The notes: a model not told the origin generated them from the sequence alone. Positions 1 through 12,777 are shown, counted from the stretch's first letter. The stretch is DNA of 64,000 nucleotides from Artocarpus heterophyllus (GCA_025403435.1 CM046343.1:28131742-28195741), one strand, 5' to 3'. Made by a program: numbers and translations.

Positions 1-2290
1 ATATTCTTGTGAAATTGATTAACATTTAGGTTTGACTTGGATTATCCTAACTGAATTAGTCATTGAATATGATTCTGTTCTTATCTTTTGGTTGGCAAAA
101 ATTAGGCTGCGATTATGAAAGGCCAACTCATGTAATTAGGCTAATAAATTCATTTTTTTTTTTTTACATATACTGCTAATTGTAATTATACAAGGCAGTT
201 AATCTAATGCGTCCAAATTAAATTTTCTAGTACTCATGATTAAAAACTTATGTCGGTATTGACCCCTTGCTAAATGCTAACACTTTCATTTTTGGCTTCT
301 AAAATTTAAAAGAATGATGGAGATCTTGATTTCCAGCTTGCTTAAACAGCTATAGAGTTTTTTAGAACATTTGTATAATCAACATTTAGATCATTACGTC
401 ATTGTTAAAGTCCGTTTCATATTGACCCACGAAAGCTGCTTTTGAGTTCCATAATTTAAAAGTTGGGAGTGCTTTGATGATTTAAAAAAAAAAAAAATTG
501 ACCCTTTAAAAAATCTGTCAATCAAAACTATAAAAATGTAGCTTTTCAAAAAAAAAATCTAATTTATAAAAATTGTGGAACTTGTATTATATCAGTTGTA
601 ATAAGATTTTATAAGCCTTATTATAACAATTTTATTGCTCAATAGAAAATTTAAGTATCATTTTTACCCTATTAAGCTTATAAGAAAACTTGATTTCAAA
701 CACTCGATAAAAAATTATAATAATTTTAATTCTCTTCGTATACTGTTGAAAAGTCAATGCCAAACATGTTATCATATATGTGTTTAATTGAGGATCTTGA
801 ATCTCAGACTTTCATCATTTATCTTGTTTATTATTAATACAATAGTTCATCTTAGGTTTCATCTAAAACCCTAAGGGTCTGTTTAATGTATAAGATAAGA
901 TAATATTAGATAAGATAGTCTTAAAGGATTAGATTAGAATGTGTTGAAAAAAATAGGATAAAATTTTACCTAATCCAATCCTATGTTCGTAAATAAGAAT
1001 AAAATTTACATTAATGCATCAATGAGGTTCCCTTTTATGCAAGAGCCATAATCCATAGGAAAGATCATCAATCTGGGTCTCTATCAAATACACCTATGTT
1101 AGTAGCACAAGTTCAAGTCCAAATCTGTCCTCCATGATATAATTCCACAGAAAGGATACGAAACAGAAATAAAAGTTTCCCTTTTAAGCAAGGTTGTAGA
1201 TGTTGCTATTTTTTTTTTTTATTTTATTTTATCTGCTTCTAATTGTGCCGCATCACGTTCATGTAATATAGTTTTGAAGCTCTTAAGCATATATGTTCTG
1301 GACTCCTAATGGTAAATTTGTAAATAACAATATTACTCATAGATACAATTAGGACATGTTTGGTGTGTAGATTTAAAGACGATTGAATTAGATTAAAAAT
1401 ATTTTTTGTGAAAATTATATTTTGACCCTTCAATTTTTGAAAAATTATAGTTTGATCTAAATTTAAAATTTTTGCAAATAGGTCCTTGAAAGTTTTTTAC
1501 AATATAAAAGATGTGTTTAATCTCATGCTTTAACAAGGAATAACCTAATCCTCTTTCAAGGGAATTCAAGCATGCACTAAATAGGAGCTTATCTCATTCA
1601 ATGGATTAAAAATTTTCACCAAACAATGTATTAAAATTTAATCCAATCTAATCTTTTCTAATTAGGTATGGCCTTAGAGTATAATTTGTAGTTGTTTAGT
1701 AGTATATCTTCCTATGGTAAAGGGGTTTAAGATATGAACTTGAAGGGTCATAAAGCCCACATGATGGCAATTTATTCATCTTGGTACAAAGGAATCGGTC
1801 CATCCCCCACTAACATATGGAACCAAATTTTGGACCATCTTATTTAGTGTGCGAAATGAGGACACTTGATTTGGCATGCGAGAAAGTCGTTGTACGTTAT
1901 TATCATGATAGCGTGACTGACACTGATCATTTGTTAATATATACCAAAACCTAGCCGCCCTCCCTTCCGACCAACCAACCAACCCCAATATTTCTCTTTT
2001 CCATGCCTCTCGTACACAGGCACGTAACCATACAAAAATGAACATAGAATGGTTTTAAATTCTCTGTCTAATTTTAATATCTCAGATAATATCTAATCAA
2101 TCATCTTATGATACATCATTTAAAAAGTTTAAAATAGTGTTTAATTGACTCTTACATGTTTCCCATTAAAATATATACATCGTAATAAGATTAGTTTAGC
2201 ACTATTTGAGATAGAGGATTTAAGTCCCAAACATACTACCCAAGACATATATATGCTCAGAGACCTACATATAAAGGGTATTATTGAAAT
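1..2290. other. Gene-free AT-rich stretch
   Basis: No coding region can be supported here. Short open frames have no recognisable domains and no splice context. The stretch holds poly-A/T runs and segments beginning or ending in TGTTTGG/CCAAACA-like words (around 1350 and 1615), which may be ends of old small transposons, but no clean inverted repeat could be paired. Confidence 0.6.
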
Positions 2291-2813
2291 AAAAAATTAT
2301 TCAATAGACTAGATGTACTACGTCATTATGCTTATGTGGTACACCCGTTGAATAAATGTTTGACATTTGACTATTTATTAACATTGTTTTATTTAGTCAT
2401 TTTTCTTTCTCCTAATCACAACTATTATAAATACTCTACCAAAATCTCCTACACTAATTACTTACAATAATAGTATTCTTATAACTTTTTTTATACACTC
2501 ATCGAAACTTGGCAAAAAAAAATGTTAACAATCATTTTAATTTATTTCAACGCACACATATGTACCATGTATAAAGGGCACCTGAGATATTGATTATAAC
2601 ATATGCATGTCGTAAAAACAAAAGAAAATATTTTGTATTTATAATATAGTGGCTTGTTTTCTTGTACCTGGCTTTGCCAATTTGTTTGGCAAATTGGCTT
2701 TGCCTTAACAAAGTTTACGTTCAGCAAAAAAAACAAAAAATTTGTTTACTTATGATAGAGGGATATATTGTATATTGGTTATTTGTTTTATAATCATGCG
2801 TTGTTTTTTTTAA

Positions 2814-2841
2814 TATATATATATACACACACACACACACA
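2814..2841. repeat. (TA)n(CA)n microsatellite
   Basis: Alternating TA followed directly by about ten CA units. Simple-sequence repeat inside the larger inverted-repeat element. Confidence 0.85.
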
Positions 2842-3034
2842 TTGTTTCTAGTATCGATTTTTATCATTATAGTGAAAATAATATTTTGGTAATGTGTTGT
2901 ATTGAATGATATAGGATATATTGGTCATTTGGATTATACATATATGTGCATCGTTAGAGTGAAAGTAGTGTTTTTTAATGTGTTGTACAGTCAAATGAGT
3001 TTAGAAGATAGTACTTTATTAAAAAATATATTAA

Positions 3035-3562
3035 CACTACAAGAAAAATTACATTTAACAACATATTATTTACGACATGTAGTTTTTGAATGTCGTTGAA
3101 AAGTACATACAACGACATCTCCAACAAACATGTCGTTAATAACATTTGAAACAATAATTAACGACATCTATATAGATGTTGTATTAAAGGTCTCCTTTTA
3201 ACGACAACAGTTTAGTGTCGTTAAATTATTTAACGACAAGTAAGAGATGTCGTCAAAGTCTTGGAGATTCCACGACACCCCTTATAGACGACATCTTGAC
3301 CAATGTTGTCTATAAGGGGTGTCGTGGAATCCCCAAGGTTTTGATGATATCTCCTACTTGTCGTTAAATAATTTAACGACACTAAACTATTGTCGTTAAA
3401 AGGAGACCTTTAATACGACATGTATATAGATGTCGTTAATTATTGTTTCAAATGTCGTTAATGATATCGTTGTTAGAGATGTCGTTGTATGTACTTTTTA
3501 ACGACATTCAAAAACTACATGTCGTAAATAATATGTCGTTAAATGTAGTTTTTCTTGTAGTG
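3035..3562. mobile_element. CACTA-type MITE forming a near-perfect 528-bp palindrome
   Basis: The element starts CACTACAAGAAAAA and ends TTTTTCTTGTAGTG, the terminal inverted repeats of CACTA (En/Spm, CMC) transposons. It is flanked by TAA on both sides (3032-3034 and 3563-3565), which fits the 3-bp target duplication of this superfamily. The two halves are close reverse complements for about 250 bp each, with the turn near 3298. Many copies of an ACGACA / TGTCGT hexamer recur through both arms in either orientation, as expected for subterminal transposase-binding repeats. There is no coding capacity, so it is non-autonomous. Confidence 0.9.
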
Positions 3563-3732
3563 TAAGAACATTAATAATATTTGAAATTGATGAAAGAAAA
3601 AGATTTAGGTGGAGAGAGAAAGATAATTAGACAAAACAATAATAATAAATAGTCTAAATGTCAAACATTTATTAAACAGATGTACCATATAAATATAATG
3701 ACGTAATCCGCCCGGTCTATTGAATAATTTTT

Positions 3733-4879
3733 CTATAGAAGTAATCATTCAATTTTAGCCTATTAGAAAAAGGATAAAATTTACCCGTTTTAAGTTTAAC
3801 AACTTTTAACAGCCCATGAATTAGTGTAACAGTAAAGATATCTTTCTTTCTTTTCCTCTCAACATGGCTAGCCCTACCAGCGGTGCAGCATTAGGTACAT
3901 TGTCGAGTTTTGCTTGGAACGTGGACTAATCGTCCGAGTAGATAGGCACATAGCAGAATTTTAATAAAATTTTATGGATATTTTTTAATTGAGTTTCTAT
4001 AGGCACACGATAGTAATCCCACCTCAAAACTTTGTCAGAAATCGTCATACAAGATTCAAATTGCTCAATGGACATGGTTATAGCATTACATTTTTATGTA
4101 CTACCGTCGTGCACACACAATATATATGTAGTCCATATAGAGATTATTGGATCTAACATTTATTCATTGATGATAAGTTCTTGACTTCTTGTCTTCTTGG
4201 TCACAATTGATGTACATTAATTATTTGCAAGGATTATTATCAAATTTTCACCTTGAACTTTGAGTATTGTAACAATAAGTCTTCTGTTCTTTAATTTTCA
4301 AATTATTTAATTTGAGTTGTTGTGTTAAAATTCCAGATTAAATTTACTCGCGATGTATACAAGTTTTCTTTTGGCCGAGGGAGAAGGATCTCTTTGTTGC
4401 GCTCGAAACGAGTCTAATGAATGATGAGATGTGTTGTAGGTCGAAATTTTCACAGAAGAGAAGATAAAATGGTGGCGAAAAGCTCAGATGGGATTGTCAA
4501 CTTCAGCAAAATGAGTCACACACTAATAATTGTTTTGTTGTAAGCAACGACAAGATTTGAGACCATTGCAAGAAAGAACATCGATGTGACAATTTTAATT
4601 CATCAATTTCAACTCAAACATTACAAAACTCTTATATGTTACAACGGTAAGCAAATATATACTATAGCGTAAACCTCTTATGTGTTACAATACTTTCAGT
4701 TTAAACTCTCGGTATCAATTTACTTTCTTAACTCTCAGTTTTGGACATTGATTTTGTGTTTAAGTGTGACATCTTTCAACAAAATGGTTTGAAACCAATT
4801 TGGGAAAAGAGATGATTTATATGTTTCTACCCTAAATTTTTTCCCTTTCGGTTATTTACTCAATTCATTTTATTCACTT
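3733..4879. other. Gene-free stretch
   Basis: No supported gene. The segment about 4580-4775 contains the TATGTTACA / TGTGTTACA words of the dispersed AT-rich MITE family, but its ends are too decayed to place. Confidence 0.5.
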
Positions 4880-4881
4880 CT

Positions 4882-5000
4882 GGTCTCCGCCAGTTCCTCC
4901 ACCTCCGCCTCCGCCTCCGCCGCCGCCCGCAGAAACGACAACAAGCCTCGCAAGAAATCCGTCGCTATCGTCCAATTTCGTCAGCTCTTATTTCTCTTCC
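4882..5000 (+). other. GC-rich coding-like islet, possible gene fragment
   Basis: This block has (CTCCGC)n-like repeats and leads into a stretch that translates without stops to a Ser/Ala-rich and then Arg/Lys-rich peptide, resembling the start of a plastid or mitochondrial targeting region. There is no in-frame ATG nearby and no continuation into a larger frame. It may be a captured or relic first exon, or just a CCG-type simple repeat. No homologue is recognised. Confidence 0.25.
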
Positions 5001-6417
5001 ATTTTTTGTCTTTACTCGTGTTCTCATGATAACATCGCTTTCGATTTGGACCGAATTACAAATAACAAAAAAAAAAAAAAAATCAAAACTTGAATCTTCT
5101 TGGCTATTCAACTTCTTGATTTGTGAAAAGGGCAAGACTTCTTTTTAAATATTTTTCCTTTTCTTTTTTGTTTTGTTTGTTCACTGTTCAGAATCAGAAA
5201 ATATATAATTCAAAGAAGAAAATAAAATAACACAGTGATCGGACGGTGGGAATTGTTTATTCTTCTTGAAAAATCAGAAGTGGGCTTATTTTTATGGTTT
5301 TTTTTTTTTTCTTTTGACTTTGTGGTGGAGTTTTGGAGGATTTGTTTTTAATAATACTTTTTTTTGGAGTTGCCTTTAATCAAGGCTTATATTTTTAAAC
5401 TTGGCTTGAAGTTTGAGATTTGGGCTTTTAATTTGATTATAAATAAAGTTAGAAAGGAACATGGTGAGGACTCGAGAGACTCTTATTGGGTGGGGTTTAG
5501 AACCATTTCAAAGGATTGGTTTTGGTGCTAATATAAAATTTTTGAAAATTACACAAAATAATACAATTTTAATTTTAATATAAACAAATAGCATACTCTT
5601 AAAAATATTTAAGTATATAGTATTTTTTACAATCATATGCTCTTTTTAAACATTTTAATTTTTAATTTTACCTTCTCTTTTTTTTTTTCATTTTCTTCTT
5701 CCCTTTCTTTTCATTTTTGTTTTTACGTATCTCATTGTTGCTTCATGTTTTTTTACGTCAGTATGTACAAAAATAAATTTTGTTCTAATTCAACTAGACT
5801 ATTTATTAACATTGTTACATTTTAATTTGTTTATTTTTATTACCAATTAACGATGGTCTAATTTTCTGTTTCTCTCTATAATTTCGTATTATTTATGCCT
5901 CTTATCTTTAAAAATAAAAAGCATATTCTAAATCAAAATGCGAAATCTGTACGATGAACTCCTGTTAAATTTAGAATTCTAAAAGTTGGAGAATTATGAA
6001 AATTTATAATCCTCCATTGCACTAAGAAAATCGGTGGGGCTCAAAAGTTTCCACGTTATCCCAAAAAATTGACGAAAGCTAAGATATTTTTGTCTTTGTC
6101 TTTATGACAGCTGTGTGATGTAATTGGCACGTGAATTTTGCTTTCATTCTTTGAACTTGTGTTGGGTGAATTGGTCTCTGTTTGTTCCACTCTTGTGTGG
6201 TATCACTTCAAATTGGCATTCCTAATGCTGGAGATTTGGGATGGTTCAGTGGCACTGACGAAGAGTGCAGTGAAAAAATTTAGGTTAAAAAAAAAAAACC
6301 CTGTAAATGGCCAACAACAATTCATACAACATTTCATCTAATAATGCCAAAATCATTTACATCAAAAAAATGTAAAAAATTTCTAAAGTTACGTCCATCT
6401 CAACACTTGGTTACAAT
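5001..6417. other. Gene-free stretch
   Basis: AT-rich sequence with T and A homopolymer runs. The small open frames (for example 5637-5825 and 6138-6341) are Phe/Ser-rich or interrupted by homopolymers and show no domain. Confidence 0.55.
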
Positions 6418-6418
6418 A

Positions 6419-6592
6419 GAGTGTTTGGCAGCTCAGACCGGCCTATAGTTTTGACCACTTTTTTATTATGAACAGTATAAAGCTTAAATATATTACAATA
6501 ACAATAAAAAAATTACTACAATGTAAAATTTTCATATGCTACAATAAAAATAAATTTAATCAATAATTCTAACCATCTTGTCAAACACCCTA
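6419..6592. mobile_element. AT-rich MITE copy (dispersed family)
   Basis: Begins GAGTGTTTGGC and ends GTCAAACACCC, an inverted pair. The inside carries the family's shared words (ACTACAATGTAAAA, CATATGCTACAAT). About 170 bp, no coding capacity. TGTTTGG-type ends resemble PIF/Harbinger (Tourist-like) MITEs; the assignment is by resemblance. Confidence 0.6.
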
Positions 6593-8055
6593 TAAAGTTA
6601 AGCCGTCGTTCTCCAAGCATTGTTTATACAAAATTCGCCCTTAAATTGCCAGTGTCATTGCTCCTAAGTTGCAGCCTTGTCTGGTCAACTTAAACAGTCC
6701 ACAGTCAATCCCAGGTTAAAGCATGATTTGCTCCTCAAATTAAAGAACAAGTGGCCCATAATTAGCATAATTTAATAACAAATTAAGCTATTAATACAAG
6801 GACACGTAGGCGGCAGATTCCTATCAAAGTCCCACATATATATGTATATATATATTTATTTATATATATAATGCGTGATCGAATTTACCGTCAGTTAAAT
6901 CCAAACTCCAGGCCACCTAACTCTATTTCATTTTGACCTTACTGCTCATTACTTATAACTTTTCTACAATATTCAAAGGGCAGCAAATTCAGGAATATTA
7001 TGTCCCTAGCTACGTTCCGGAATGAGTGATGCAATATTAGTGACACAAGAAATACTGGGTAAGCAAAGATTATCTTTTGTTTTTAGAGAGATATCGAATT
7101 TAACTGTCTTCATATTACCATTACGGCAAAGGAAAACTATTATTTTTAAAGGTTTTGGTGTTCTTTTATTTTTTATTTTTTATTTATTTTTTGGCTGATG
7201 CAGTCACTATTCAAGTCTCATATTATTGTCACTAAAGGAAAGATAAACGGAAAGCAAAGATGATGAAAAGGTTGGGAATGCTTATAATAAGACAGAGAGA
7301 GAGAGAGAGGATGGAGAATGCTTGCGTGTGTTTGCGTATGGCACTGGTAAGTATATAATTCACATGGCTGACAGCGAAAAAGAGCTAATAAACAAAAGAA
7401 ACGAAGGACCACCAAAAAAGACAAAACTTGGAGTAGAAGGAAACCAAACATGAGACAGGAACTATACAAGGACTTCTTCGGTTAGACCTATCGGTTGCAC
7501 AAGTTTTAAAATCGTTAGATTTGATCAAAAATTTTTTTGGTAAAATAAGATACCCATTGGTCGGTATGTTATTCAGTTCCTATAAGAGAAACTGCCAATT
7601 TTATATCCCAATCTTAATCCTTATCAAGTAAAACAAACATGGCCTTATCTTGCCTTTTTTTTTTTTTTTTTGTCTTAGCAATGATCTAAAAGGCCATGCA
7701 CATGTACACGTAATGGAGGATGGTCCCGATGAATTGTGAAATTATAATGGAATTTGTTGGTATCACTTTCAATGGCAAAGACCTCTAAGACATGCGAACT
7801 TGACAAGCCACATGACCATTCATTTCATATGTGTGGGGGGGAATTGGACCATGCCCAAATTTTTATGATCTAGATTTTGTAGCGTGTTTTTCTTTAACAT
7901 GGCTTTTGGGCCATGTTATGGTTTGCAAATAGGTGAAAAACAGAAATGGAAATTCCATTTGGCATGCCAGAAGGTCATTGTAGTATTTATTATCATTAGT
8001 GAGTCTACGTGACTCACATGTGTCTTTCCCCAATATCCCTCTTTGATCTTTCTCT
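6593..8055. other. Gene-free stretch
   Basis: No supported gene. A short (GA)n run lies near 7293-7310 and a poly-T tract near 7650. The open frame on the minus strand at 7218-7469 arises from the GA repeat and has no domain. Confidence 0.55.
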
Positions 8056-8221
8056 CCTGTTTGACAAAGTTAGTTAGAACTAACTTTTTTGTTGAAGAAT
8101 AGTGTAAAGCTCTCACATGCTACAGTAAAAGGTAAAAAGTTGCTACAATATAAAACTTTTATATACTACAGTATTTTAAACTAAGAAGATGGTTCTCACC
8201 AATTTTGCCAAACACTCTAGA
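8056..8221. mobile_element. AT-rich MITE copy (dispersed family)
   Basis: Left end CTGTTTGACAAAG, right end TTTGCCAAACACTCT. The interior holds ACATGCTACAGT, GTTGCTACAATATAAAACTT and TATACTACAGT words shared with the other copies. Non-coding, about 165 bp. Confidence 0.55.
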
Positions 8222-8936
8222 GATGTAGACAAACACATTGATGAATGTGTTTTATTTCTATACATGGACATTGCTAAATGCTAATATATGGTGGCTACAG
8301 GAAAAAAAAAATTCTTCGATTTTTCTTTAAAAGTAAGATTATTCCTTTCCCCAAAAAAAAAAAGTAAGGTTAGTTTAGAAATTTAAGTTTGTACTAAATT
8401 TTCCCACAAAAAAAAAAAAAAGTTTCCCTGGAAAAAGTTTGTACTAGTTTTGTTTTTTTTTAAAAAAAAAAAATAGAAGTTTTGATATGTATTAGCTTTA
8501 TTCAACAAAACTTTACGTCCACTACCCATCCTATATAACTTTTTTTCCTTTGACGAATTACACATCCTATATGTGTAGGGAAAGATTGTCGAAAAAAATT
8601 ATGCCAAAATCAGTTTAGAATATTAGAAGTTCGTAAAAAGATAACAATTGTATACTTAACCTAGCGAATTCTACATCCACCTTAAAATCAAAGTCTAATT
8701 TTGTGAATTTTGTGTTATTTACTAAGAATTTTACTCTTCAAAAGTTGATATAGGATAAGAGAAAGTGAGTGCAAAACTCTTATATTATTTAATTAATAAA
8801 TGGTTTAATTCTTTGTGTTCTTTTAACGAGGAGATTCGAGTAGATTTCCTATATAAAAAAGATCATTTCTCTAATTTTTTTCCTTGATAAAAAGCGTCTC
8901 ATGTTTAATTGGTGTAGGTGAATAACTAGACTTTAA

Positions 8937-9075
8937 AAGCATGATTTGACAAATTAGTTGAAACCAATAATAATGTAAATCTCATAAGGCACAATTTAAA
9001 ACAAAAAACTGTTTCAGTATAAAACTCTCATACTACCAATTTTTTTCAATTCAAACATTTTACTAAACATGCTAT
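8937..9075. mobile_element. AT-rich MITE copy, diverged
   Basis: The ends AGCATGATTTGACAAA and TTACTAAACATGCTAT form an imperfect inverted pair. The interior has decayed copies of the shared words. Limits approximate. Confidence 0.4.
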
Positions 9076-9181
9076 AAATGTATAACTTGCCTTATTTACA
9101 CAAATAAATGATTAGCTAGGCTCACTTGGTGTTTTTGGGCCTTATTTTTCATTTTTCCCTCTTCACACTTCTCACTCGCCC

Positions 9182-9212
<31 letters not shown>

Positions 9213-9232
9213 TCATAATAATAATAATAATG
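9182..9232. repeat. (AAT)n microsatellite
   Basis: About sixteen ATA/AAT units with two interruptions (AACAATC in the middle). Confidence 0.9.
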
Positions 9233-9694
9233 AAAGAAGACCAAAAAGCTATGATCTCATAATCAAATACCATTTCTCCCAACTAAAAATATATAAATGC
9301 TCTTAAATAATACATATGTGCCTAACTTTAACCCATAATACTTAAAAACAATAATGTTTTTATATTTATTGAAAGTGATAGGTTTTAAATTTTCTCACAA
9401 AAATAGTAAAATTGAAAAACTATACCACAGAATTGAATTTCTCAAATTGACCCCAACTATGAGCTAAGATGTTTCAATAATTTGATTGTACGCTCATCCA
9501 TGATGGTAATTTTTCCCTCCTATTGAAATACTAGTAAAATACATGGTTTGAGAGGCAGGCATTAGTCCTCAAGCTGTTAGAGAATAATGTATCGACAATG
9601 TAATAGTGTGTTTCATCGACATTAAAAACCCACAAAGAAAATAAATTGTAAGCAACAATAATACAACCAAACGAAAAGGGAAATATGTAATTTG

Positions 9695-9840
9695 TGTACA
9701 ACTACTAGAATGTAGCTAATAATAGTATAATGCTCTCGTATGCTATATTGTGAAATAGATAACATTTATCTAGTACATACCTATTGTATGTTACCGTATT
9801 TAAACCAATTTTTTCAGCTCAAACTGATTGTCAAACACCC
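9695..9840. mobile_element. AT-rich MITE copy, right end clear
   Basis: The right end GATTGTCAAACACCC matches the copy at 6419-6592. Interior words TATGCTATATTGTGA and TATGTTACCGTA are family-like. The left limit is a guess. Confidence 0.4.
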
Positions 9841-10339
9841 TATACTTTTTTTTAACTGTTTTGCTTTTGCATAAGGACTTCTTTTTAAGTTTTTTTAAAG
9901 CATTTACGAACATATGAACCCGAATTTACACCTAGTGATAGAATCACTTTGTACATGCTGATGAAAGGGAATCCACATATGCAACTGTAGAAGTGCTTGA
10001 GATCACGTAATTCTCGTTCACGATAAAAGAGTCAGGTATAGGATTGGGCAATACTTGACCGTTAAGTAACTCGGCCTGGCCCAACTTAGCATAAACATAG
10101 GGCCTGGCCTTCATTTATCGGCCCCACACATCGCGGGGTCAAATGGGGGACATTTATGGTAAATGCCGCCTAACTGGGCAATGGTTTGATTTATGCCACT
10201 TAACTAAAACTATTTATCCTAACCAAAGTACCCCAACTCAGACCTAGGGGTCTTTTTTTCTCTCTTTTCTTTCCCTTACTTTTCCCAACGTCTCTTCCCT
10301 TCTCCCTCTTCCCCAGCTTCTTCCACTGCTTCCCTCTCC
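9841..10339. other. Gene-free stretch ahead of a GC-rich islet
   Basis: No gene supported. The last 90 bases become pyrimidine-rich (CT runs from about 10250), like the 5' leader of a transcribed element or gene, but no gene follows that can be recognised. Confidence 0.4.
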
Positions 10340-10700
10340 TCTTTATCTCACTTCTTTATCCAAGCTGTGCAACGTCATTGACAAAGTTGACTTGGCCACG
10401 CGACCAGCACCAACCAGCCGCCTACCGTGACTTCGGGAGCCGCGCGACGAACACCCACCAGCCGGAGCAGTCTTTAGGAGCTGCGCAACTAGCATAGGGA
10501 CTTCGAGAGCCGCGTGACAATCACTGCCTCTTTCAGGAGCAGCGCGACAGCCAGATCGTGTCTGTTCTTTTCCCGCGACAAATCCAACATCTCCTGTTGT
10601 AGATCCAACGTCTCTCGTAGTAGATTCGGCGCCACAGTCTGTCGGAGATTCGCGAAGTAGCTGCGGGAGATTCGCGAAGTCCACTGGGATTTGCAAAGTA
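10340..10700. repeat. GC-rich islet with imperfect tandem repeats
   Basis: Composition shifts abruptly from about 30 to about 60 percent GC. Four related words recur at roughly 30-60-base spacing: TTCGGGAGCCGCGCGAC, TTTAGGAGCTGCGCAAC, TTCGAGAGCCGCGTGAC and TTTCAGGAGCAGCGCGAC. Further on, GATTCGCGAAGT occurs twice. An open frame runs through it on the minus strand (10343-10717, 124 codons), but its peptide matches no family I recognise and is probably a by-product of GC content. It could be part of a non-autonomous retroelement or a captured gene fragment. Confidence 0.4.
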
Positions 10701-12074
10701 TCCGCTTGTTTTCTCACAGTTTTTTTTTTTCTATTTTGTATGTGATTATCTTTTCATTATTTTATTTGATTATTGCGTTTGTTAAGGGTATATTTAGTAC
10801 TACAAACAAATAAAAAAGGATGCTGTGGCTTGATATGTTTTATAATTAGTTTTTTTGGTGGTATAAATCAATTCAAACCTCTTTTATTATGTATATGTAA
10901 AGATCCCTTAAATGTGTTGGCCCTATTCAGTCTGTTTAAATCGGGTTATATCAAAAGCATTTAGGGATATAGTTGGAACTGTAAGTTATAAAGCATCTAG
11001 GGACATAGTTGAAACTATAAGTTAAAACCAAAATACTGTAGCATATGAAACTATAAATTAAAATTAAAATATTATAATATATAAAAATTTTATACAATAA
11101 TATATTTTTACTTTACAATATAACAGTTAAAAGTAACGAGTTTAAAGGGCCTTACTAAATACATTATCGTGGCTCTAATTAGGCTCTATATCACTTTTAA
11201 AATTAGTTCTTAAAAGGTGAATTTTAATTAATGTTATCATTTGAAATTAGTTTTTTATAAATGTTATAAATGTTTAAGTATAACATAATTTAAAACATAT
11301 ATTATAAGTGATAGTGTGCCACAATTTTTAAATATGATATGAATAAATATAATTTTTAAAAGTATGACATAACATGTAATTTTTCTCTTATTTGATAGCT
11401 CCACTTTAAACCAAAATTTAGGCAAAATTTTGTCTCAAAAATAATTGTTTGAAATCCAAACTTTTTAAAGTCGTATACGGATAAATTACCTTGTGTCGTG
11501 CCTGTACTACCTTGTTTATTATAAATGTGTCATGTCCAGTGGAGCACACTATATATTTTATCCATAGATAGTGCTTTTAATATACTCACGCTTACAATAA
11601 TAATAATAAGAAAAAAAAAACATTAAACATAATATTAATTCTTAATAAAAAAAGGTATTGTTCAAAACCCTTCTAAGCAATACTCAATAAAATAAGATGT
11701 TGGCAAACAAAAGAGAGTTTTTGGGCGTTAAGAAAGTGTAGTTTGAACTAATTTTGATCAAAAAATTATAATATATAAGAGTTTTTATTGTAACTTTTTT
11801 TAAATATTATAGCATATAAGAGTTTTATATTATAGCAACTGAAAATTTAGTTGAAATTAAGGTTCTATTTGATAACTCTAATAATGAAATTAAAACAAAA
11901 ATAAAAGAAGAATCTGCGATAGAACACGTTTTATATGCACTACCAATGGTGCTCATTTATGCAACATAGGATGAAAAGTTAACGGCATTGATCTCTCAAG
12001 GTATACCGGTGCAACATAGATTGGGTTGTACTTGATATTTATTTTTTAAAAAAAAAAAGTGAAAAGGCCCGAGT

Positions 12075-12098
12075 GAGAGAGAGAGAGAGAGAGAGAGA
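12075..12098. repeat. (GA)n microsatellite
   Basis: About twelve GA units followed by poly-A-containing sequence. Confidence 0.9.
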
Positions 12099-12777
12099 AA
12101 ATCTGTCTGAAAAAAGGACAAAAGTTTTCTCAGACATCAGAGGGAGAGAGAGGAAAAAAAAAAAAACTAAACTCAGACTCGTGTTCTTTGGAAATCTTCG
12201 CATCCTTCATCCTCCAATTCTCTTTGTTTGTTACCAAGTCGAATCCAAGGAGCTGAACTTGTCTTTATTAATGAATATTGCATGTCCTGTTCCCATTAAA
12301 TTGTTTCTTTTATTTTTATTACAGTGAAATTAAACTTTAAATTCGTTGCATTACATGTGATTAGCAATTTTTGGTGTAGGCTTCTTGTTCAACCATGTTT
12401 CTCTCAGGTTTCTCATGAGCCCATATACAAAACAAATAGAACATACAAAATCCATATCATAATTTGAAGCAATCATGTAGAAGATCTTAAATTTTTATCT
12501 TAGTTTCTTTATTACTTTCTTCAACATCAACGGGACTTGACCTATGGGTCATTAACAACTAATAACACAAACAAAGAAAGAGAAAAAGTAAAGAGATCGA
12601 GGGATTGAGTTGCTTCCTAGTTGAGAGATTGAGCCCTTTCCCCATCTAAGAATTAGTTGGTTTCCCGTCATGAGTTCGAGTTTCCCTCCCCCATCACAAA
12701 ATCAAGATGCTTCCGCCCTTCAGGAGATCAAGGTTGGCCCCCACCACCTAGCCCACACCCTTTGTCAATCAGATACT

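Larger units (their letters stand above)
2291..3732. repeat. Element bounded by ~120-bp inverted repeats, interrupted by a CACTA insertion
   Basis: About 120 bp at 2291-2414 reappears in reverse complement at about 3614-3732. Shared words include AAAAATTATTCAATAGAC, the AATGACGTA block, and the block around AATAAATGTTTGACATTTGAC. The arms are imperfect, roughly 80-85 percent by eye. Such long inverted ends with a non-coding middle suggest a non-autonomous DNA transposon, possibly Mutator-like. No clean target duplication was found at the arm ends, so family and exact limits stay open. The CACTA element at 3035-3562 lies inside and is the younger insertion. Confidence 0.55.

Noticed and set aside
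10343..10717. 124-codon minus-strand open frame in the GC-rich islet
   Set aside because: No domain, an Arg/Gly/Ala-biased composition as expected for GC-rich DNA read at random, and repeats that explain its openness.
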